Positions 24,670 through 31,446 of a DNA stretch of 33,847 bases are shown here, piece after piece. Both the position numbers and the translations under genes were made by a program. Under the pieces are notes generated by a model. The model worked only from the letters and a program-made list of their open reading frames with translations, ran no database searches and was not told where the DNA came from. This stretch comes from Flavobacteria bacterium RIFCSPLOWO2_12_FULL_35_11 (GTDB lineage Bacteria > Bacteroidota > Bacteroidia > Flavobacteriales > Flavobacteriaceae). Location: the NCBI GenBank assembly GCA_001800975.1, contig MGWK01000003.1, forward strand, positions 1 through 33,847, given 5' to 3'. Within the stretch, counting starts at the first letter, position 1. The number at the start of each line of letters is the position of its first letter.

Positions 24670-25866
24670 TTATTCATTCTCTTTATAAGTCCCATCTCTC
24701 TTTTTAAGAACCCTTTCAACATTTTCGTAATAGCCATCAGCATTAGGGTCTCCTTCAGGCAATTTCATATAACCGCTTTTATAATAATCCAGGGCTTGTT
24801 TATATTTGCCGCCAATTTCATAATAGCGCCCGATATAATAATCCCCAATGGGAGATTCCTTATAGAGTCGGTTGATCATTTCTCCAAAACTTTTCAAATA
24901 ATCACCATTTTCTTTGTCCAAAATAATGGATTCAATGGCAAAAATATCGCTTTCCCTTATTTTTAGGTTGCTTCCGAATAAATAGTCAATTTCAACATAT
25001 TTATTTTCCAGATAGGCGATGGCATCGGGAGGCGACAGGTCTTTGATATTTTTTTCAAACTCTTCTTTTGAAATCGCGGCATACAAATCAAAAATAAAGG
25101 CAAAAGCGCTTGGGATGCTTTGTCCAATCGACGCCACAGCATTGCTTTTATCGAAGAATTCATAGCGGTATTTAAATTTTGGGTTGTTGGTTGTTTCCAA
25201 CAAGGCATTTGTGGTGATTATGCTGGTTTTCCAATTTTCTGCATTGTAGGAGCCATTGGACAAATAATAATACCTGTTTTCCTCTTTTAAGGACGGAATT
25301 TTTTGTTGCAACAGGGAAGGCATATCAGGCGCATAATAAGGATTGATAGCTATAAACGCGTTAAAACCAGGATTAGTTTCTATAAAAAAATAATTGATAA
25401 AATTTGCGGTAAGTGTGTTGCCCACGATGGTTTTAAAAGGCGAAATTCGGTAATTTTCTTCAAAATAATCCAACAGTTCACTTCTTACATACCGGTAAAA
25501 GGCCTCACTGTCTTCCGTTGGCAAACTGTTTTCTTTTGAGTAGGCGCAATCGGTAAAGCGTTCTTTGAACTGATTTTGATTGATGCCGACAATAATTTGC
25601 TCTGGCGCTTTTTCCTGTGTCGAAAAAAGGATGGAATTGCCCACATAAACATCGAATAAATATTCTGCATCCAGCACAATGGTGAGTGGATATAATTTTG
25701 TGGTATCGCCGGTATAACTGGGCGGAATGTAAATTTTCAGATAGCGGTCACTATTTAATTCCTTTGAGTTGAATTTTTTCAATTGGGTGTTTTGGGAAAA
25801 AAGCGCATTTGAAATGATCAATGCAAGCCACAAGAAACCTATTTTTTTTAGCAGTAATTTTTTCAT
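24670..25866 (-). CDS. Exported esterase-fold protein with degenerate catalytic residues and C-terminal TPR-like part
   Basis: The protein is 398 residues. A signal peptide (1-24, ending ALFSQ) leads to an esterase-D/enterochelin-esterase-like alpha/beta-hydrolase domain (about 30-265): LKIYIPPSYTGD, YPLTIVLDAEYLF, IIVGINQNQF and YVRSELLDYFEENY. At the nucleophile elbow the expected G-H-S-x-G reads G149-N150-T151-L152-T153, so Thr replaces Ser and the following Gly is lost. The segment that normally carries the catalytic His (N-H-G-S) reads SNAVASIGQS, with Ala at about 243. The enzyme is therefore probably inactive, or uses another chemistry. A helical tail (about 330-398) looks like one or two TPR units (YYIGRYYEIGGKYKQALDYYKSGY). 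A binding or scaffold role is inferred. Confidence 0.82.
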   Translation of the reverse strand: MKKLLLKKIGFLWLALIISNALFSQNTQLKKFNSKELNSDRYLKIYIPPSYTGDTTKLYPLTIVLDAEYLFDVYVGNSILFSTQEKAPEQIIVGINQNQFKERFTDCAYSKENSLPTEDSEAFYRYVRSELLDYFEENYRISPFKTIVGNTLTANFINYFFIETNPGFNAFIAINPYYAPDMPSLLQQKIPSLKEENRYYYLSNGSYNAENWKTSIITTNALLETTNNPKFKYRYEFFDKSNAVASIGQSIPSAFAFIFDLYAAISKEEFEKNIKDLSPPDAIAYLENKYVEIDYLFGSNLKIRESDIFAIESIILDKENGDYLKSFGEMINRLYKESPIGDYYIGRYYEIGGKYKQALDYYKSGYMKLPEGDPNADGYYENVERVLKKRDGTYKENE

Positions 25867-25914
25867 GCCTTAAAGTTATGTAATTTTTTTAAATGCCAAA
25901 ACCATAAAGAGTTA

Positions 25915-26011
25915 TAAAATGAAACGAGCATAACAAATTTTGATACACAAAGGAATGATTAATGGCGAACAGCAGCTGTTACAGCTAAAAAATAAAATTT
26001 AAACATATGAA
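25915..26011. repeat. 97-bp direct repeat, copy A
   Basis: It runs from TAAAATGAAACGAGC to AAATTTAAACATATGAA and is almost identical to 27155-27250, with one inserted G (after GATTAATGGC) and one T/G change near the end. Both copies stop just after an ATG. Here that ATG (26007) opens only a 20-codon frame with a hydrophobic start that ends at a TGA. The segment contains the odd palindrome AGCTGT-T-ACAGCT (25974-25986). Confidence 0.88.
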
Positions 26012-26082
26012 GAACATTCTTTTTAAAATCATTTTTTTAGCCTTGAAAATAAGTGAACCCAAGTTTTGAGTTTATAATTTTT

Positions 26083-26102
26083 TAAATCATTTAAATGATT
26101 TA
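26083..26102. promoter_or_regulatory. 20-bp perfect palindrome upstream of menB
   Basis: TAAATCATTTAAATGATTTA equals its own reverse complement. It ends 25 bp before the menB ATG and touches TATTTTTA (26101-26108), a near match to the -7 box. It could be an operator, but the AT-rich composition makes chance possible. Confidence 0.4.
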
Positions 26103-26127
26103 TTTTTACCTTCTAATTGAAACGAAA

Positions 26128-26967
26128 ATGGAAGAAATTAATTGGAAAACGGTCAGGGGTTTTGAAGACATTACCTATAAAAAATGCAATGGGGTTGCGC
26201 GAATAGCGTTCAACAGGCCCAATGTGCGGAATGCGTTCAGGCCCAAAACCACAAAAGAATTGTACGAAGCGTTTTACGATGCCCAGGAAGACACTTCAAT
26301 TGGGGTGGTGTTGCTTTCGGCGGAAGGGCCATCCACCAAAGACGGTGTGTATTCTTTTTGCAGCGGCGGAGACCAAAAAGCACGTGGCCATCAGGGTTAT
26401 GTGGGAGAGGATGGGTATCACCGATTAAATATATTGGAAGTTCAGCGCTTGATTCGTTTTATGCCCAAAGTGGTCATTGCGGTGGTTCCGGGTTGGGCTG
26501 TTGGGGGCGGACATAGTTTGCATGTGGTTTGCGACCTGACTTTGGCGAGTGAGGAGCATGCCATTTTTAAACAAACCGATGCCGATGTCACCAGTTTCGA
26601 CGGTGGTTATGGCTCGGCGTATTTGGCTAAAATGGTCGGACAAAAAAAAGCAAGGGAAATATTTTTCCTCGGAAGAAGCTATTCAGCGCAGGAAGCCTGT
26701 GACATGGGAATGGTGAATGCCGTAATCCCCCATGAAAAATTGGAAGAAACCGCCTATGAATGGGCGCAAGAAATATTGGCGAAATCGCCAACCTCCATCA
26801 GAATGTTGAAATTCGCGATGAATTTAACCGATGACGGTATGGTGGGTCAACAGGTTTTTGCAGGCGAAGCCACCCGTTTGGCCTATATGACAGAGGAAGC
26901 CAAAGAAGGCCGGAATGCTTTTCTGGAAAAAAGAAAACCCGATTTTGAGAAAAAATGGATACCTTAA
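26128..26967 (+). CDS. menB: 1,4-dihydroxy-2-naphthoyl-CoA synthase
   Basis: MenB, a crotonase-fold enzyme, closes the second ring in menaquinone synthesis by converting O-succinylbenzoyl-CoA to 1,4-dihydroxy-2-naphthoyl-CoA. The 279-residue protein shows RIAFNRPNVRNAFRPKT at 25-41, the CoA-pocket SGGDQ at 79-83 and PGWAVGGGHSLHVVCDL at 121-137. The MenB-specific TDADVTSFDGGYGSAYLAK spans 150-168, and the C-terminal MTEEAKEGRNAFLEKRKPDF is also diagnostic. The TDADV form matches what I recall as the bicarbonate-independent MenB subgroup (Asp in place of the Gly of the E. coli type). ATG 26128 fits the family start; an upstream in-frame codon at 26095 lies within the palindrome region. No other men genes are in the window. 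Confidence 0.95.
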   Translation: MEEINWKTVRGFEDITYKKCNGVARIAFNRPNVRNAFRPKTTKELYEAFYDAQEDTSIGVVLLSAEGPSTKDGVYSFCSGGDQKARGHQGYVGEDGYHRLNILEVQRLIRFMPKVVIAVVPGWAVGGGHSLHVVCDLTLASEEHAIFKQTDADVTSFDGGYGSAYLAKMVGQKKAREIFFLGRSYSAQEACDMGMVNAVIPHEKLEETAYEWAQEILAKSPTSIRMLKFAMNLTDDGMVGQQVFAGEATRLAYMTEEAKEGRNAFLEKRKPDFEKKWIP

Positions 26968-26969
26968 TG

Positions 26970-27030
26970 GGTTATAAGTTTTGAGTTATAAGTTGTAAGT
27001 TTTAAGTTTTGAGTTATAAGTTGTAAGTTT
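26970..27030. repeat. Short tandem/simple repeat
   Basis: Repeats of AGTTTTGAGTTATAAGTTGTA occur twice, with partial copies on either side (GTTATAAGTT). Similar GTTATAAGTTAT runs appear at 198-220 and 3430-3450, always next to the dispersed hairpin repeat. It has no coding sense. Confidence 0.65.
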
Positions 27031-27042
27031 TTAAATTTACCA

Positions 27043-27130
27043 CGATTAATTCCCCTCTTGAGAGGGGTTAGGGGTGTGTAAAAAATATTAGAAGGAAAAA
27101 AATTAATAAAAACAGGTCAACACTGATTAC
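27043..27130. repeat. Dispersed hairpin repeat, copy 4
   Basis: CGATTAATTCCCCTCTTGAG, AGGGGTTAGGGGTGTGTAAA, an A-rich block with AATTAATAAAAACA, then GGTCAACACTGATTA follow the same order as copies 1 and 2. It is sandwiched between the simple repeat and direct repeat copy B. Confidence 0.75.
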
Positions 27131-27154
27131 AGAAGTTTAAAAAAATATAGAAAT

Positions 27155-27250
27155 TAAAATGAAACGAGCATAACAAATTTTGATACACAAAGGAATGATT
27201 AATGGCAACAGCAGCTGTTACAGCTAAAAAATAAAATTTAAACAGATGAA
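27155..27250. repeat. 97-bp direct repeat, copy B
   Basis: It matches 25915-26011 except for one missing G and one substitution. Its last bases contain the ATG (27246) of the fumarylacetoacetate-hydrolase-family gene, so here the repeat serves as that gene's 5' leader. The spacing between copies is 1,240 bp and encloses menB. Confidence 0.88.
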
Positions 27251-27857
27251 AATAATTTGCATTGGGCGCAATTACGCAAAGCATATTGCCGAATTACAAA
27301 ATGAAAAACCGCTAAATCCGGTGATCTTTTTAAAGCCTGACTCGGCCATATTGGCTAAAAAGCAACCTTTTTTTATTCCGCCATTTTCAAATGATATTCA
27401 TTATGAAGTGGAAATTTTGGTGAAAATAAATAAAGTGGGAAAGCACATCAACCAAAAATTCGCGCATACCTATTATGATGAAATTGGGTTGGGAATCGAT
27501 TTCACGGCGCGCGACATTCAACAGGAATGCAAGGAAAAAGGGTTGCCTTGGGAAAAAGCGAAAGCATTCGACGGAAGCGCGGTGATTGGTGCATTTTTTC
27601 CGAAGGAAAATTTGGGGGATTTAAATAATTTAAATTTTAAATTACAAAAAAACAATCAGGTTGTCCAAGATGGCAACTCGAACGCCATGCTTTGGAAAAT
27701 AGACGAACTGATTGCTTATGTTTCTCAGTTTTTTACGCTAAAAAAAGGGGACGTATTGTTTACGGGAACTCCGGAAGGTGTTGGGAAAGTCAATGAAAAT
27801 GATGTATTGACAGGAACGATTAATGGTGTGGAAAGTTTTCGTATTACCGTAAAATAA
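27246..27857 (+). CDS. Fumarylacetoacetate hydrolase family protein
   Basis: This 203-residue cytosolic enzyme is of the short YcgM/FAHD1 type. The metal-binding residues E54 and E56 (HYEVEILVK) and D85 (GLGIDFTARD) are present, with KAKAFDGSAVIGAF and the C-terminal FTGTPEGVGKV. Members are acylpyruvases, oxaloacetate decarboxylases or C-C hydrolases; which one this is cannot be told. The start ATG lies in the last bases of direct repeat copy B, and that repeat provides the upstream region. It shares orientation with menB but is separated from it by 278 bp of repeats, so it is probably a separate transcript. It converges with the next gene with a 53-bp gap. Confidence 0.92.
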   Translation: MKIICIGRNYAKHIAELQNEKPLNPVIFLKPDSAILAKKQPFFIPPFSNDIHYEVEILVKINKVGKHINQKFAHTYYDEIGLGIDFTARDIQQECKEKGLPWEKAKAFDGSAVIGAFFPKENLGDLNNLNFKLQKNNQVVQDGNSNAMLWKIDELIAYVSQFFTLKKGDVLFTGTPEGVGKVNENDVLTGTINGVESFRITVK

Positions 27858-27910
27858 ATCAGCAGTTTAAAAACACCTACTAAATAAAACGTACATTTTT
27901 AGGGGCATTA

Positions 27911-28843
27911 TTACTTGTGGTTTTCCAAAAGCCAATTGTAAATATCATCACCTGCATAAACGCGTCGCCATGTGTCGTGACCCATATCTTCATGAATGGT
28001 GAAACGAATGTTGTGATGTCCAAGTGCTTCCAATTTATTTATTCCTTCGTAAAAATATTTTACGGGCACAACATGATCTCGTCCGCCTGCAATATTCCAT
28101 ACCGGAATTTTATATTGGGCAATGGAATCCATTAAAAAGGGATGACCATAGGCAACAACGGGATTAATGGCAGCAAATCGCTTCGGGTTTTTACTTGCGA
28201 TATACCAGGTTCCAAATCCGCCATAACTGATGCCGCTGAGGTAAACACGATTTATGTCGGTATCATAATCAAGTAACGTTTTATCAATCATAGCAAGTAC
28301 ATCTGTTTCAATCGCATTCCAGCCTCCGTTAAAATAGTTTGTTTTTGAAGGAATTGTATCAGAAGCCAAAGCACCTCGCATCGGTTCCGAAATGACAGGA
28401 TCTTTAGGCCTTTCCGGTGCTCCATTTTCAAGTCTTTTAGGAATCCAGTCTGTTATTCGGTTGTCAATATACCCCAATCCCAAAGTATCCCGCCCAAACA
28501 TATGTAACTGCGGAACAACCATCACAAAAGGCAAATCGCGCTTTTGAATCCATGCTTCGTATAGCGGACCGTGAATCAGTACATAATCCAACTCGTCTTG
28601 CCCATTTCCACGCTCGCCGTTTCCATGCAAAAAAACAAGGATAGGCCATTTTTTGTCTTGTTTTTTATCATAACCTTTTGGAAGGTAAACAAAGTAATTG
28701 CGGCTAGATTGGTCAACTTTTGAAATGTAGGGTATTCGCAACAATTGCGCTTCCGAAGAAATTTTGTTTTTTGAACCACAAGAAGTGATGATCAAAATAA
28801 TAAGCAAGGCAATCGATTTGATAAAGCGATTTAGGGACATCAT
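27911..28843 (-). CDS. Alpha/beta-hydrolase lipoprotein (esterase or peptidase type)
   Basis: The protein is 310 residues, with a lipoprotein signal ending IITSC and the lipid Cys at residue 22. The hydrolase domain has LVFLHGNGERG at about 69-79. The nucleophile S206 is in SGISYGGFGTW, the acid D256 in GGRDHVVP, and the His H289 in EDMGHDTW, so the triad is complete. A roughly 80-residue insertion between 95 and 178 (rich in Pro/Asp, including NGAPERPKDPV) may form a substrate lid. It resembles the prolyl-oligopeptidase/feruloyl-esterase-like group. The substrate is unknown. Two ATG codons in tandem (28843, 28840) can start it. In contrast to the degenerate esterase-fold protein at 24670-25866, this one keeps its catalytic residues. 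Confidence 0.9.
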   Translation of the reverse strand: MMSLNRFIKSIALLIILIITSCGSKNKISSEAQLLRIPYISKVDQSSRNYFVYLPKGYDKKQDKKWPILVFLHGNGERGNGQDELDYVLIHGPLYEAWIQKRDLPFVMVVPQLHMFGRDTLGLGYIDNRITDWIPKRLENGAPERPKDPVISEPMRGALASDTIPSKTNYFNGGWNAIETDVLAMIDKTLLDYDTDINRVYLSGISYGGFGTWYIASKNPKRFAAINPVVAYGHPFLMDSIAQYKIPVWNIAGGRDHVVPVKYFYEGINKLEALGHHNIRFTIHEDMGHDTWRRVYAGDDIYNWLLENHK

Positions 28844-28916
28844 ACGGAAATTCTTTTTTCAAAGATACCGAATTTTGCGTTGATGGCTTTTGGCAATAAA
28901 GTAAAAAAATGATTTC

Positions 28917-29330
28917 CTAAAATGAAAATAAGAGCGGTTTAAAATCTTTGGGTTCCTCAGTACGGTGCTCTTTCAATATATTGTAGCCGTAATGCGTTTT
29001 CACCAATTTTTGAAAGTCGAACCTTAACCGCGGAAACTCACGCAATAATTTATCAAAATTATTGCTGTTTGTTTTCTTCATAAAGTAATAAAGAATTTCC
29101 ACATAGGCCCTGCTCAAAGTTTTGTTGAACTTATCGCTTTTTAAAGCCGTTTTAAAATATCTTTCCTTTATGATATTATTTTTAACAATGGCAACATCCA
29201 ATCCGTGTTTTTGGATTAAAATCCATGCAAGCCGCAACATGGTTTCGTGGGTAAATGATTCCGGTTCTAATGAGCAATTTTCTATTTTCTCCAGAAGCTC
29301 ATTATCGCTTAATTGATCAGGGGTAATCAT
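28917..29330 (-). CDS. Unknown protein, 137 aa
   Basis: I do not recognise this gene by name. The product is predicted to be mostly helical and soluble, with no signal peptide. A segment FTHETMLRLAWILIQKHG (about 26-43) looks like a short conserved helical motif that I associate with uncharacterised bacterial proteins (F-x-H-x-x-x-x-R-L-A-W). The rest is basic, ending PKDFKPLLFSF. It is divergent from cinA with a ~106-bp shared upstream region and is followed by the hydrolase lipoprotein gene after a 73-bp gap on the same strand. Confidence 0.72.
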   Translation of the reverse strand: MITPDQLSDNELLEKIENCSLEPESFTHETMLRLAWILIQKHGLDVAIVKNNIIKERYFKTALKSDKFNKTLSRAYVEILYYFMKKTNSNNFDKLLREFPRLRFDFQKLVKTHYGYNILKEHRTEEPKDFKPLLFSF

Positions 29331-29407
29331 AGCTGTAGTTGGTTTTTTTTTAGTTTTTAGTATATATGATTTAGATGTTTATTTTCTTAAAAGGTTGCGT
29401 CTAAATT

Positions 29408-29430
29408 ACTATATTTATCGCAAATATAGT
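29408..29430. promoter_or_regulatory. Inverted repeat before cinA
   Basis: ACTATATTT and AAATATAGT form a perfect 9-bp inverted repeat with a 5-nt gap, ending 6 bp before the cinA ATG. The left arm overlaps TATATTTA, a near match to the -7 box. It could be an operator or a hairpin in the leader. Confidence 0.45.
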
Positions 29431-29436
29431 GAAATA

Positions 29437-30681
29437 ATGCAAGCAGAAATAATTACCATTGGGGATGAAATATTAATAGGCCAAATTTTGGATACAAATT
29501 CAAAATGGATTGCGGAGGAATTGAATAAGATTGGCGTTTCCGTCTATCAGATAACTTCTATTCAAGATGACAGGCAACACATTTTAAAAGCCGTGGAAGA
29601 AGCGCAGTTTAATGCCGATATCGTGATCATCACCGGTGGCTTGGGACCGACAAAAGACGACATCACCAAATTAACCCTGGCGGAATATTTTAAGGACACC
29701 TTGGTGTTAAATGAGGAAATGGTTGCTCATATTGAACAGCTGTTTGCAAAAATAAATTATCCGTTTACGGAGGTAAACAGAAATCAGGCCTTGGTGCCTT
29801 CAACCTGCATCCCTTTAAAAAACGAATTTGGCACCGCACCGGGAATGTGGTTCGGACAGTACAATAAGGTGGTCGTTTCCTTGCCTGGGGTTCCTGTGGA
29901 AATGAAAGGATTGATGACGCAAAGCGTGTTGCCGAAACTGCAGGCAACCTTCAAATTGCCTTTTATTCTTCATAAAACAATCATTACCTACGGAATGGGA
30001 GAGAGCATGCTTGCGGCAAAAATTGAAGATTGGGAAAATAATTTGCCCACTTTTATCAAGTTGGCCTATTTGCCATCCTTCGGAACAGTTCGTTTGCGCC
30101 TAAGCGCAAAAGGGGCAACGAATGAAATGCTCGAAAAGGCTATTTCCCGGGAAATGGAAAAGTTGGTGAAATTAATTCCCGAAATTATTGTGGGTTTTGA
30201 AGAAAATGAAACGATTGAAATGGTGATCGGGCAATTATTAACCAAAAAAAAACAGACCTTGGCATTGGCGGAGAGCTGCACAGGCGGAAATATCGCTAAA
30301 ATGATCACTTCCGTTGCGGGCGCATCCAATTATTTTGTGGGTGGAATCGTGGCTTACAGCAAAATTGTAAAAATTATGGAGCTGAATGTTTCCGAAAAAA
30401 CAATAGCCGATAATACAGTGGTGAGTGCACAAACGGCGGAAGCCATGGCAAAGGGAATTCAGCAAAAATACCATACCGATTATGTCATAGCAACCACCGG
30501 AAACGCTGGGCCGACAGCCGATGAAACCGACAAAACGGTCGGGACGGTTTTTATCGCCATCGCCACGCCGACAACTATTTTTTCGGAAGAATTTTTCTTT
30601 GGAAAACCCCGGGAAAAAGTAATCGCCCGTGCTTCAAATAAAGCATTGGAATTATTGAGGAAAGAAATTTTAAAAAACTAG
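29437..30681 (+). CDS. cinA: CinA-family protein (pyrophosphatase + nicotinamide-nucleotide amidase)
   Basis: The 414-residue two-domain protein is implicated in NAD salvage. The N-terminal molybdopterin-binding-like domain (1-170) opens with MQAEIITIGDEILIGQ and has GGLGPTKDD at 67-75, the hallmark of COG1058-type ADP-ribose pyrophosphatases. The C-terminal PncC domain (about 260-414) has LALAESCTGGNIAK with the active Ser at 280, then GGIVAYSK and TTGNAGPT. The order and length are standard. ATG 29437 gives the known start; an in-frame start at 29395 adds an unlikely extension. The upstream inverted repeat touches the start. rpmB begins 80 bp downstream with its own promoter. Confidence 0.95.
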   Translation: MQAEIITIGDEILIGQILDTNSKWIAEELNKIGVSVYQITSIQDDRQHILKAVEEAQFNADIVIITGGLGPTKDDITKLTLAEYFKDTLVLNEEMVAHIEQLFAKINYPFTEVNRNQALVPSTCIPLKNEFGTAPGMWFGQYNKVVVSLPGVPVEMKGLMTQSVLPKLQATFKLPFILHKTIITYGMGESMLAAKIEDWENNLPTFIKLAYLPSFGTVRLRLSAKGATNEMLEKAISREMEKLVKLIPEIIVGFEENETIEMVIGQLLTKKKQTLALAESCTGGNIAKMITSVAGASNYFVGGIVAYSKIVKIMELNVSEKTIADNTVVSAQTAEAMAKGIQQKYHTDYVIATTGNAGPTADETDKTVGTVFIAIATPTTIFSEEFFFGKPREKVIARASNKALELLRKEILKN

Positions 30682-30691
30682 TAAAATAAGT

Positions 30692-30722
30692 TTGTGTATT
30701 CGAGTTTAAAAATTTAATTTTG
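30692..30722 (+). promoter_or_regulatory. Promoter of rpmB-rpmG-DUF4295
   Basis: TTG at 30692-30694, then 20 nt, then TAATTTTG at 30715-30722: the full Bacteroidota promoter pattern. The start codon of rpmB is 38 bp beyond the -7 box. Confidence 0.85.
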
Positions 30723-30760
30723 CATCTCGTTTTGAGAATACACTAAAAAGGTACAGAAAT

Positions 30761-31000
30761 ATGTCAAGAGTTTGCGAACTTACTGGAAAAAAAGCAATGG
30801 TAGGAAACAATGTTTCTCACGCATTGAATAGAACTAAAAGAAAATTTGACGCTAATTTAATTAAAAAGCGTTTTTATATTCCTGAAGAAGATAAATGGAT
30901 TATTTTAAAAATATCTACATCAGCTTTAAAGAATATCAATAAAAATGGAATCTCTGCTGTTTTAAAACAAGCAAGAGAAAAAGGTTTCTTCAAAAAATAA
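30761..31000 (+). CDS. rpmB: 50S ribosomal protein bL28
   Basis: The 79-residue L28 opens with MSRVCELTGKKAMVGNNVSH, followed by the basic RTKRKFDANL. These are standard features of the protein, which binds 23S rRNA near the exit site. It is the first gene of a three-gene ribosomal unit; rpmG starts 10 bp after its stop. Confidence 0.97.
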   Translation: MSRVCELTGKKAMVGNNVSHALNRTKRKFDANLIKKRFYIPEEDKWIILKISTSALKNINKNGISAVLKQAREKGFFKK

Positions 31001-31010
31001 TCACTAGGAA

Positions 31011-31196
31011 ATGGCAAAGACAAAAGGAAATAGAATTCAAGTAATTTTAGAGTGTACAGAACATAAAGGTACAGGATTACCTGGAACTTCTAGGTATATT
31101 ACCACAAAGAACAAAAAGAACACGCCAGATAGAATGGAAATTAAAAAATTCAATCCTATCTTGAAAAAAGTGACAGTTCATAAAGAAATTAAATAA
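31011..31196 (+). CDS. rpmG: 50S ribosomal protein bL33
   Basis: The 61-residue L33 has the family pattern VILECTEHK, then [21 protein letters not shown] and [14 protein letters not shown]. Only one Cys is present, so this is the zinc-free (C-) form. It lies between rpmB and the DUF4295 gene, with 10- and 9-bp gaps. Confidence 0.96.
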   Translation: MAKTKGNRIQVILECTEHKGTGLPGTSRYITTKNKKNTPDRMEIKKFNPILKKVTVHKEIK

Positions 31197-31205
31197 TATA
31201 GGATC

Positions 31206-31358
31206 ATGGCAAAGAAATCAGTAGCATCACTACAAACAGGATCAAAAAGATTATCAAAAGCAATTAAAATGGTAAAATCTCCTAAAACCGGAGCTTACAC
31301 TTTTGTTGAAGCTATCATGGATCCTTTAATGGTAAAAGACTTTTTGGACAAAAAATAA
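31206..31358 (+). CDS. DUF4295 small ribosome-associated protein (bL38)
   Basis: A 50-codon gene encodes MAKKSVASLQTGSKRLSKAI followed by KMVKSPKTGAYTFVEAIMDP and LMVKDFLDKK. The basic N-terminal half and the position directly after rpmG are constant in Bacteroidota. I recall this family being reported as a ribosomal protein (bL38) in the Flavobacterium johnsoniae ribosome structure; that is from memory. It is the last gene of the rpmB transcript and is followed by a terminator. Confidence 0.9.
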   Translation: MAKKSVASLQTGSKRLSKAIKMVKSPKTGAYTFVEAIMDPLMVKDFLDKK

Positions 31359-31386
31359 CATTTTGTTTATAGATTAACGACTAAGG

Positions 31387-31420
31387 CTACTTTCAATCTT
31401 TTGAGAGTAGTTTTTTTTTT
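31387..31420 (+). terminator. Terminator after the ribosomal protein unit
   Basis: The arms CTACTTTCAA and TTGAGAGTAG (one G-T pair) with a 4-nt loop are followed by ten T residues (31411-31420). This is a classic intrinsic terminator on the plus strand. Confidence 0.88.
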
Positions 31421-31427
31421 ATATTTG
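31401..31427 (+). promoter_or_regulatory. ftsY promoter nested in the terminator
   Basis: TATATTTG (31420-31427) is an exact -7 box that begins on the last T of the terminator tail. TTG at 31401-31403 is the start of the terminator's right arm, 16 nt upstream (shorter than usual). The ftsY ATG is 19 bp beyond the box. Confidence 0.6.
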
Positions 31428-31446
31428 CAGCAGTAATTTTTATAAA

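Noticed and set aside
26970-27030. Possible CRISPR-like array
   Set aside because: The repeats are contiguous simple sequence without unique spacers, and no cas gene is present.
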